This document shows positions 20,650-32,600 of a stretch of DNA of 64,000 nucleotides, in pieces. The stretch is taken from assembly GCA_019054805.1 (NCBI GenBank), contig JAHQIY010000006.1, positions 2,232,001 to 2,296,000 on the forward strand, in the 5' to 3' direction. Each line of letters begins with the position of its first letter. The first letter of the stretch is position 1. The stretch is from Brachionus manjavacas (Eukaryota > Rotifera > Eurotatoria > Ploima > Brachionidae). The notes under the pieces are model-generated. The model made no database searches. It saw nothing but the letters and a program-made list of their open reading frames with translations, and had not been told where the DNA came from. The position numbers were made by a program, and so were the translations under genes.

Positions 20650-23600
20650 GTAAACTAAATAGAGATATTTAATTTTTTTTTAATTTTTTTTTTCAAAGAA
20701 ATTATTTAAATTTAAATTTTAATCTTCAACTTGAGTTGAGCGATATTTTGAACCTGGCTGAACACATAGGCTATTTAATTAATATATTAGATTACGGAGC
20801 CATTAATATAGATAACAACTCGAACAAAATGCTACTTATTAACAATAATTTTTTACGACAAGAGACACCAGATAGTCCAGAATACCATTTGAGCGAGGTC
20901 AATAATTTAATTTCCAATATCACTAGTGCTGATTTTGCTGAATTGAGGTCTCTTAAAGCACCGCCTTCTGGGGTTCAAATTGTTGCCGAAGCAATGTGTT
21001 ATCTATTTGCCAAGCCAGCCAGCTATCAAAATTTTATCCGGCTCATCAATTCTCCCGGTTTTATTAATCAGCTAAAAGAGTTCGACTTAATTTCGGTCAA
21101 TGAGTACAAATTAAAGCATATCAAACAATATGTTGACATGCCAAATTTTAATCCGGATTACATCGCTAAAATTTCTAAAACTGCATCAATTCTGTGCCAT
21201 TTTATACGTTCTGTCTACTTTTACTCCACTTCACCAGACAAGGTAATTTATTTGGCTTACATTTAATTGACGAGTATTTTTAGTAGCCAGATCAATATTT
21301 CATTTGTTAAATTAGGGAAAAATGAAAAACTCAAAATCAATAAAAGAAAATAACGAAATAATTTAAATATCAGGAAATATAATCTAAATTTAGGAATCGC
21401 TGGAAAAATTCAGCGTTAATATTTTCTCCACCACTAATTTAATAGAAAAAAATGTATTTAATAAAAACTTCGCTAAAAGAAAAAAAAACATCTATTCCAT
21501 AAAGTCAAAACTATTTTAAAAAAAATCTTTTTAATTAAAAATCGATTCTGTCAATGAAATTAAATTAAGTGAAGCTTGCAATACTTTATTAAAGAAACTA
21601 AGACATTGGTTCTGTCCAAAAAAATGCGTAAAAAAATTTTTTAAAACTGAAAAATTAATTTTTTTCAAAAAATCAGATTTTTTTATAAAAATAGTTTTTT
21701 TTTATAATACTAAAAAATAATTACAAAATAAAATTAAAGAAAAACCACTTACAGAATACAAACAGCTCTTTTTTATTTTTATTATTTTTATTTAATTTTT
21801 ATTTAATTTATTTTTATTATTTATTCAATAAATAATAAAAATAAATTAATGGCATTATGTCAAGTTTTACCAAAAGCATAATCTGAATCTGAAGGAGAGG
21901 ATATTACATAGGTAAGCAAACATCGTCAAAATAAAAGGAATTGTTATTGGGAAATTGTAATGATTTATCACAGGAGACATTTGGCTTTAATGAATCTGAA
22001 AAAAAATCGTATAGTGTTCAGTATAAAAACACTTGGACTTGACTTGAGACTTGTGACTTTTAAACAACTCTGAAAAAAATATTTAAATTTAATGGTTATT
22101 TTTTCGTTTATCACATGTCGTTTTTCTATTAATTCCTGAAACTTCCGGACAAAAAATTGTTCAAACGATTTTCTTTTCAGTATCAATTCAGTATAAATTC
22201 TTATCAAAATATTTAAAGAAATACTGGTAAATTACTTTGAAATTAATGATGAAGTTACTAAAAATTTTTATCATTTATTTAATCGTCAATTTTTTTTACT
22301 GCAAAAAAAAACTTAAAACAATTATTTAAAGGGTCAAATGGACCAAACTGGTGATCAAAATTCATCCAAATCATTTGATACATCTTTAAGCAGTTATATT
22401 GTGGATAATTCGTTTTATTTGTTCAAATGGCATCTATACTATGATCAAAAGTATGAAAAAAATGAGCAAGAGTGTGACGAATTAATGGGAAAATATTTAA
22501 ATTTAAAGAATAAGTTTATTTTAACAATTGACGAGCTTAACCAGCTATTCGAATCGAATAAAAAGTTAAAATATTATCAGTCAAAATTTTACAAGCAGCT
22601 ATCTATGCGATTTGCAAAGGCCGAGAACGCTCGTGGACAGTATTTTTACAATGAAAAAACACCCTTTATAATTACTGACCCAAGTTGGCTAATGAATGTG
22701 ATAGATATTTTGTCTAATGGAAAATCAAATGAATCAAAATTGAATAGCATTCTTGGTTTTAGCATTCCCATTTGGAATTTGTCAGAGCTCAAAGAAAAAC
22801 TAAAAAATTTGTGTCCAACTGGTCAAATTTTCGGATATTTAATTTCATTCTTGAAAGAGAATAATCTTTTGATTGTAACTGATGATGAAAAAGTGATTCC
22901 TTTATTCTGGTTGAGTAAGAATCAAGAAGCTTCTTTGGTAAATATCTAGAAAATGAAAATTAAAAAATAAGACTCGAAATTTAATTAAGATATGGAATGA
23001 AGAATGGTCAGATTTGGAGTATAAGATAGCGTGGGAACTTTTTTCTCCTTTGCCATTTAGCGTATTTTCGGAATTTATTTGCATGTACTTTGATAGCAAA
23101 ACATGTCTTAAATTGTGGAAGAATGGCTTTTTCTATAGAGACACTCATTTTGATGCTCTCATCCAGTATACTAAGAGTGAAAGTAAAATTAAGATTTTTG
23201 TTTTTAATTTTTTATTTAAAATTTTTAATTAAATATTTTTTCCAGTTCGCTTATCGGTTAGAATGTCGGATCCGGAAAAAAATTTTAATTTAGATGACAA
23301 ATCCTATTTAGACCATTTTAAGACAATTTATATGAATTTTTATGTTTATTTAAAACACTTGTTGATAAAGAATCACATACCCCATAGAGTAGGCTAAATT
23401 GATATTTTTTCCATTTAATTTAATAGAAAAAAATTTAGACAAAAATTGAAAATGAGTGTATCAGTCACCCTATTCAGCTTGAGAACGATGAGCCTAAAAT
23501 TTTAAACACTCGTTCAGGTAATTTAAAAATTAAATTTTTTTTTCCAAATAAACCTATTTAAAAAGCTGATGTAATTACATTGTATGACTTGATAAGCAAA

Positions 23601-26600
23601 AGTGATGTGTATTTCTACAGAAGTCAAATTGGCAAATATTTGCACAATTTTAAATCAACTAAAAATGATAGTCTTAGATGTGCTGATTGCTGTTCGAATT
23701 TTGACAACTATACAAAGCTTAAAAATGCTTTTTTTGTTGTGTATCCGAAATTAAATGAGATAAATGTTATACAAACTAAAATACCTTTATTTTGGGGAAC
23801 AGCTGATTCAGAAATTGAAAATTTGGTCACAGCATTTGAGCCAGAAGTTGTGATCACTGAACAGAATTACGAAGTTTATTCGTTCAAATTCATGGATAAC
23901 AATTTAGCACTGACTGAAAATATTTATTTGGTTTTGGCATGGTAAATTTAAAGTTTTCAATGGCTCAAATTTTTTGGGGTTGACAAATTTAATCTATTTT
24001 AGCTGACTATAAAAACTAATTATTCTGACAAAAAAAACTAAACGACTGACAAATAACGGGTGTTCAAAAAGGAATGCTCAAAAGTTTGACATGTAAAAAA
24101 AATATGTTCTAGTAGACAAAATTTAACCAAATTTTGTACAGTTATTTATTATCATCTAATATTTAAAAAAAATTAAATTAAAAGTTTTTATTATGTTAAT
24201 TAACCGAAATAGGCCACCTTTACCTAAAAATGACAATTGTCCTCTAATGTTATGAAAGTTAATATATAAGTTTAATTGTTTATTTTAAAGAGCAAAGAAG
24301 ACTGATTAAAATGAGTCCCTGATCATTTTTCAATGACTTTTGTATCAAAAGTTATCTTAAAAAAGACACTGAAATTTGCCTTTTTTAATTTCTTCAAAAA
24401 TATTCTAGCGAACCGAAAGCCCAAATGTTTTGAAATTTTTAACAAATATTAAGGTAAGAATAAGCTTTAGAGTAAGTATGAATAAAATATAATTTTTGAT
24501 TAATTTTATCACTATTATTAAAAAAACTTCAAAAAAGCACTATTCACTTATGAATAGATTAAATGACCAAAAAAGAACCCCATTTTGTCAATAAAATATA
24601 TCAATTAAAACCTTTTAAAGTATGCTTTAAGAAAATAAATGAAATATGCTAGTTCTTCTAGTAGCTTTCAAAACATTCGAGGAAAATTGTCATTTTTAGG
24701 TAAAGGTGTTCTAGGTTGCCTATTTCGGTTTATTAACATAGTAAAAACTTTTAATTTAATTTTTTTTTAATAATGTCATTCTGTTAGATTGTAAGGAATG
24801 AACTTAAATTGTGAAGTTGTTTCATAGTTGACTCTAGCTTAATGATGAGATTTGGACAAAACGGTTTGTCATAATCGTCTTAAACTTCCTTCCGATTTTG
24901 GCGCCATAGTTCAAGATTTTGATTTTTATTGTCTCCTCAAAATCATTAATTTGTTGTAAAAATAATTAATTAGTCAATCAATTGTAGCTTTTTTGTCAGC
25001 AAAATTTTTTTTTTTGTCAGTCCATTAATTGATGGCCGTTTTCAAATAAACAGTAAATAATATTATGAAATTTAGTTACAAATCGACTGGATCTGATACC
25101 ATTTGGATTGAATTGAACAAGATGCAAATCAAGTATGACCAAAATTCAGAGTTCATTAAAGTCAAAAATTCGCTGTTGAGCTCTAATTCCAACTTAATTG
25201 ATCAAATAAATTTAGGAGATGTGATCCAGCTGAAAATAAGAAAAATAGTAAATTTAAAATAAATTGATAATAAATATTCAAATTTTAATTAAGACTGAAA
25301 AACAAAAAACTGCGACTGTTTCTTTAAATGGAATAAAAATTCTTGAAATTGAATATTCTCATAAATATTTGATACCTTTATTCACTTTTACTGGTCACTC
25401 AAAGGAAACACCAACTAACTCAACCTATTTATCCAAATGTTTAGAATACAATAATTCGATACATGCGAAAAAATACACAAAAACAGATTTACATTCTCTT
25501 TTAAATCATTGTCTAGAAGCAAGAGATCGGCTCTATCCAAATTTGATTTCCCCTGCTACAATTGGTAATTTTATTTTTTTATTTAAACAATTATTTATTA
25601 TTTCAAACAAAATATTTAAATTAATAAATTATTTAATATGTTTCGCTCACTTGCAAAAGCTAATGAAAAAATGTCATAATGTTGAAAGATTTTTGGAGAA
25701 AAAATTCATAAAAAGCCAAAGTTAATTTTTGACTTTTTGACCAACTCTGTTCTCATAGCCTGTTGTATTCTCATGTTCTCTCAATTATGGAAAGAAAAAA
25801 TATTCTTTATCATTTTTTTAAGATTTTTATTCTACTCTTATAAATGAATTATATGTGAATTTATTTTTAAAGTTCTTAGGTTTACTTTGATTTTTTAATT
25901 AAAAAAAAAATTCATCAGAGATTTTTTGCAAGAGCTTCTTTCAAAAAAAATTTGGAGTAAGCCTAAATCCACTAAAAGGACAGCTTTATTTGTGGGTTAC
26001 CAGATGGTTTTCTGAATCTTTTTTAAAATGAAATTCTTTAGTAATTTTATAAATGATTAAAATTGCATTTTAATTTTAAATTATGGAAGTATGTGTTTAG
26101 TAATTTGAAAATACTTTTCTAGAAAATTATTCTGAAAATTATTATGCTCAATTTGATAAAAAGCAAAAAATTAAACTTTTATCCTAAAAGGTTGCATTCG
26201 GCAATCTATAAATAGTAAAAAGAAGAAGCTCAAGTGAATAATGTCAGGTTAATTTCCTTACAGGATAAACCTAAACAGTCAGTAAAATTAAACAAAAAAA
26301 AATTACAAAATCCTTGAAAATTATTCCGGAGTCACAACTCTGTTTTTTTTTCTAATTAAACCCTTTGGCTTATGTACAAAATTAAAAGCAAACCTCTTAA
26401 TTATTATACATAATTTCCACTAAAACCCCAGTGTGTTTTTTTTAAATATATTGTCTCATGGGATTAAAATTTAAAAACAAATTACGCTCATGAGGTTATA
26501 CCAAAAACAAACTACTTAACTACTATTAACGTAAAAACTTTTTTCTCGTTTTATCCATCCCAAAATTTACTTTATAATCTATTTCATTCTCCCTTATTTT

Positions 26601-29600
26601 CGGTTTTTTAATTTTTTGTTTAATTTCAGAAATTAAAATACTTTAAGCTCAGTTTAATTCTATTAAAGCCTACTTAATTAAATAAATAATTTTTATATTA
26701 CCCCGGGCATTTAATAAATTTTATTAATTTAAAAGAATCGGAAAAAAAATAAAAAATTTAAGAAAAATACATTAAAAAATAAATAATTAACAAATTCAAA
26801 ATGAAACTCAAAAATCCTCGTTTAATTGCTAACCTTTTTTTAGTGAAAAAAATGCTTTTAAAATCCCGTTTAATTGTATTTAAGTACAAAAAAAGGTGAA
26901 AAAAAATAAAATTAAGTCTAAAAGTTTTAGATCATCATAAATTAAAAAAAATTAAAAAAAAAAAAACAAAAATAAAAAAATTATTAACCTCAAATTAATA
27001 GACGACTTTGAAACAAACTTTAAAATGACTTATATTTTACTTTTGTTCAAGTCTGTTTATGTCATGCTACGGTTATTTTACTCCTACTACTATTTCTACA
27101 AATACTAATTAATATTGTTAAATGTTGGCATTCTATGTTTATCACTGTATTCTAGATTCGTGAACCCATCAATAGTATTCATCGCTCTTTTTCAGCTTTT
27201 TCTAGAATATCAATATTCCTCTTTCGGTAAAGACTCCATGCCAGAACAGCACATTCCAGATGCACTCAAACCAGATTTGTGTTGTTTTTCTGTTTGACCT
27301 TGGAGTATGACCAAGGCTTCTGTCTACTCTAGGAGCTAATTTACTTTCTATTTTACTCGCTTAGATTTCAATAATTACCCCAAGATTTTAATATTGTATC
27401 AATATAATAAGAAGCATAAAAATAAAACTTTGCATTTTTAAAAAAAATCTTAAAAAAATTTAACACAAAAAATATTTTAAAGAAAAGAAATGTTTTTTAT
27501 TTTAAATTTAAAAAAAGTTTTGAATTTCTCCATTGTTTGTCTTACTAGCTTATGCCATTGCTTAAATATTCTTGAAACAAGAGGATGTTAATTTTATTTA
27601 TTCTTAATGAAATGAATTTTGGAGTTAAGTAGTATTTAACAAATCTTTTTGATATTTTCATTAGAAGATAATCTTTTAAAAATAAAAGTATGAAGAGACT
27701 TTTTTGTTGAAAGAATTAAAATTTTAAACCAAACTGAGCTTTAAATCTATTTCAAAAAACATTGTCTTTAAGTCGATATTCGAGATAATTTGGTGTTAGT
27801 TCATTTCGATGGATGGGCATCTAACTATGATTTTTGGACTGAAATTCAGAGTCCTGATTTAAGGCCTGTTGGTTGGGCCGATTACCATCGAAGAAAAGTC
27901 AAGGAAAGAAACTGGCTGATCGAAGATGATTTAACAAACATAAAATTTGATGCTCCAATAAGTATACAATTCAAATTTCAACAGCAAAAAATTTAATTCA
28001 ATAAATTTTTAGACTACAAAGAGAATACCGGAGAGGAGTTTAGATGGGAAAATTATCTTAGTGGAAAAAATGCTTCGGCAGTTCCTTTTGATATTTTTAC
28101 TTTGGTATTTTAGAATAAATAAATTCAAATTTAAAATTTGATTTTTCATTAAAAGGATCAAAAAAATGGCATGACCATATCGGACTTTAAAGGAAACAAA
28201 AATCAACAAGTCTTAACATCATGTTTAAATTTACCAAATACAAGCCTAAAACTTGGCAACTTACAAGAGTTTATTGCCAAAAATTGGAATCACTTAATTG
28301 AAAAAAACATAATTACAAAGAATGGATCAACTGATGCTCCAACTCGTGGAGTCATAATTCTACCATCCAGCATCAACAATATTATATCTATAAAAAGAAA
28401 CAGTCTTTTAGAAGAATTCAATTTACACATGTGTTGTTTAATCAAATCAAATGACCAGCAAGTGATCTATGCCCATTTGTTTAAATCTAATGGGGTTAAA
28501 ATTAATAAAAAAATTCTTGACTCAAATGATTTAGTTCTTATCTTAGTTTCGGCTTACATGGTCCTAATATCTAAAGTATTATTTCTCATTATTTTGGCTA
28601 ATTTAAGCTTATGATCAAAATTTATTGATCAAGCTCAAAAATAATTATTATTTAAAACAAGAAATTTTTGATTTTTTTTTCTTCTCCTTCTACTTCAATT
28701 GAATTCTGATTTACAGCATTCGACCAAATTTTTATTCCAAAGTAGGCGATCAAACGCAAACTTTCCAATTATGATTTAGCCATTTTTGTGTTCTTTGGAA
28801 ACAAGAATCCAAGCATATTTTTAAAAATATAGCTTTTCTTTCACTCATTTTTTTTTAATTTTTTTTAGAGCCCTGCAAAAAAATTAAGAATACCGGTGAC
28901 TTGAATATATAGGTAAATTGAAGTTCATGATTAAATTTAAATTTAAAATCAAAATTTTCAGTTTTTGCTTTAAAAAAAGGTATTTTATCAATTTTTTAAA
29001 TAAAAAAATGACTTTATTAGACATGATTTGTTCAATATTTAATTAGGAAGAAAATTATTTGAATTTTTATCCGAAGTATAAATGATTTGTCTTTAAAGTT
29101 TTCAATTAAAGATTGAAAAGGAATTGATTAAAGATCATTTAGAAAAAAAAAAAATTTAATTAAAAAAAATTTAAAAACTTATTTCATCGTTTTTTAATAT
29201 TTTAATCAATTAAGTTTTGATCATGTGATCACGATCATGAACTTCAACGTTGCCTTTAGTCTGATTAGTATAAGTTTACTTTAAAAAAATGCCTATGTAT
29301 TAAATTTTATGAATAAAAAATACTAATGAAACTTTTTTTTAATAATATCTTATAAGCATGATTATTAAATTTTTGATCATAAACTTAAATTAGTCAGCAT
29401 TTTAACATTTTTTCTCATTTCTTTGCTTAGTTTTCTTCAATTGTGCCCGATGATGCAAATGTTTTTATGGATCAAAACGAAGATTTAACTGGTGATCAAA
29501 TAACTGAATACATTCGGTTATATCTACGACATTTGATCAACTATTTAAGTCTTTTTGTCAGTCAAAATGACATGCTCAAACGAAAATTTGAGTGCAATAT

Positions 29601-32600
29601 AAAAAAATATCTGACTCTTTTGTCCAGAGACGAGCAAAAATCCGATGTTTACAAATTTCAAAAAAATCCTAGTCTTCAGAATGTTAATCTTGGAAGGTGC
29701 TATTACTGCTATTTGGCTGACTACAAGTACAAAGCTTCCAGTGAGCCGGAATTTTCACTAGACAAGAAATTTAATGAATACTCAAAATTCTGTACCCGCT
29801 TTGGTCTGATAGGTTCAGATGCAAGTCTTAATTTGGACACAAATTTTGCTGAAAAATATCCAAACTTGACCAATTTGCTTCTGATAAACGTTCCACTTTC
29901 AATTGACAGCCCCGTTTTTTTCAAACTCTTCAATTCTCTAAACGAAGTGAAACTTTTGAACAATGAGCTGGATATTCTGCCTGATTCACTGCTTGAAATA
30001 GATGGCTTGAAGACTCTTTCTTTTAATAATCGGCTAAAATCGGAAAATTTGTCCTTCGATCATTTGACTAGTCTGGAATTTTTGGAACTGGAAAATTTGG
30101 AAATTGGAGTAAAAAACAAATTAATCAATTTGCCAGGCTCAATTAAAACATTAAAAGTATCTCGATCATCATTTGATTATTTTTGTTTTGATTTAAACCC
30201 GGAATCAATTGTTGAGTTAAAACTTTCCGGCATTCCATTAATAGACATGGACAAATATGGCAAAATTGATTCATTAATTAGTTTCGATAATTTAAAAAAT
30301 GAATTCAAAAAATCAAAAATTATCAAAGAGTATCAAGTTAGAAAGCTATTCAATAATTTTGATTGGAATTCGAATGGATACCTTGAAACTAGAGAGATTA
30401 CAAAAATAAATGCCTTCATTTTCAAAAAGTATTTGCGCCTGGGGCCAAATATTCCGGACATTATTTTCAACATGGTCAACATTAAAATCCTTGACTTGAG
30501 CTTTCAATCTATTGAACAAATACCTGATGAAATAGAAGATTTAAAAAATTTGAAAAGTTTAATATTGAACAATTGTATTCTTTTGGAAAATATCAGTCCC
30601 AAAGTGGCGAATTTGTCAATTAGCAAACTTGACTTGAACAATTGTCTGTCTTTGGTCACTCCGCCATCTGAAGTTGTTAAACGAGGCTTTAATTCGGTTT
30701 TGACTTATCTAAAACGTTTATTATCCGGCTCTGTTGAGCTAAAGAGAACAAAATTAATGTTGGTTGGCCTTGGTCAAGCGGGAAAAACTTCCCTTTTGCG
30801 GACTCTTAAAGGAGAACAGTGTGATGAGGGTACTGAATTAACCGATGGTATTGACATTGACGATTGGATCATTGACTTGGAAGACGGGTCTACTCTAACA
30901 TTTTCAATGTGGGACTTTGCTGGACAGAGTGTCTATTATAATACGCATCAATTTTTTCTCAGTTCTAGAGGAGTTTACTTATTAGTTTGGAATGTGAGGC
31001 TCGGTAGTGAATATGCTGGTTTAGAATTTTGGCTTAGTAGTATTAGTGTTCATGCTCCCGGTGCACCTGTTTTTGTAGTTGGAACTCATGTTGACCAAGT
31101 AATATAATTAAATAAAATATTTAAATGGATTAAAAAAATTAATCAAGGTATATAAATATACACTGGATGAAGAAGATTTGAAGTCACGGTTCAAAGATAT
31201 TGTTGGATTTCATTTTATTTCATCTAAAACTGGCGAAGGCATTGAGGAATTAAAACAAAAAATTGTTGAAGCCACATTAGATGAAAAATATATTGATGAA
31301 AAAATACCTGTAAGTAAAAACAAATACAGTTGACAAAAAATCATTTAAATAGTTCTTTAGATAAGAATAGATATTAAAATTTTTTCTTTACTTTGTTTAC
31401 AGAGGAATAAAAAAAAGATTTTTGAAAGTTTGACTTTTTTAACTTTATTGATTTAAATTTTTTTCAATTAAACGACAATTAAATTCAATTTTTAAAATTA
31501 AATTCTGGTATAAAAAGGGTAAAATTTTTTTAATAATCTGTTATTTAATCTGTTTTCTGGAACCGGTTTCCCACCCCTAGCTATATCAAATTTCCATTTA
31601 CCTAATTTTTTGTAATTTATTTGAGAATATACTTAAATTCATTTTTTTAACAGTAAAAATTGAGTAAAAAACTAAAATTTTATTAGTTTTTAAATATTCT
31701 AAGTAAATGACACCTTTCTGCTCTGAATCTTTGTCTTGGTGAATTTTAAATTTAGTAGTAGTAGTAGTTTTGACTATAGCCGGCTAGCCAGCTGATGTGA
31801 TTGATTGCTGCTCATCCTGCTATCAATGCCTGCTTTATAGCTGTTAACATTGATGACTTCAACTAATTGATTTGGCAGCGAGATCCATATGCTAGCGGTT
31901 CTGTTGAACAAAAAGTTATTTCTATGTTGGAGCCTCGAAATTTCTTTGTGATATTTGAAGCAGTGACCTCTTCCTTGGATTTTGGTGACATTAAAATTGT
32001 TTCGTTTTTCAACCAATTCTATTAGATGCATGAATTTGTAAAATTGAATTAGATCACTTCTTTTTCTTCGTTCCTTCAGTTTTGGAATGTCCATAGCCTT
32101 CAATCTGCTTTCATACGATTTGTTTCTAATTGAAGAAACAAATTTCGTAGCTCTGCGTTGAATCCTTTCAACATTCTCACCGTCCGATTTAAGAATTGGA
32201 GACCATATAGGCACAGCAAATTCCGAAAGAGGACGGACAGAAGTTAAGTACAATGATCTAAATAACTTACAATCAAAACGAGTGAATGATTTCCTGATGC
32301 GACCTAACATTTGATTTGCTTTGTTGGATTTGTTGAATTTCACTTGATTTTTCTATTTAAGATTTGTATTGAAAATAACTCCAAGATCTCTTTCAGCTTC
32401 TCACGTTCATAACTGTATCCCATTAATAAAATAAGTAAATTCTTTGTTTTTATGACCATAATGCATAACCACACATTTTGATGCGTTGAAGAAATGAAGC
32501 CAATCTTGAGTCCACTTGAAAATTAAATCTAAATCTGATTGTAGTTTCACTGCGCTTATTTCTGATACCGTTTTCGAGAATATTTTAGTATCATCTGCAT

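Noticed and set aside
27115-27297. 60-residue frame in ROCO intron 12
   Set aside because: Including it would break the MBT repeat, which exons 12 and 13 rebuild exactly without it.
29443-31107. Start of an independent LRR-ROC gene at the GTG at 29443
   Set aside because: The frame is open upstream to a good acceptor at 29430 and the phase matches exon 15. GTG starts are not expected in animals.
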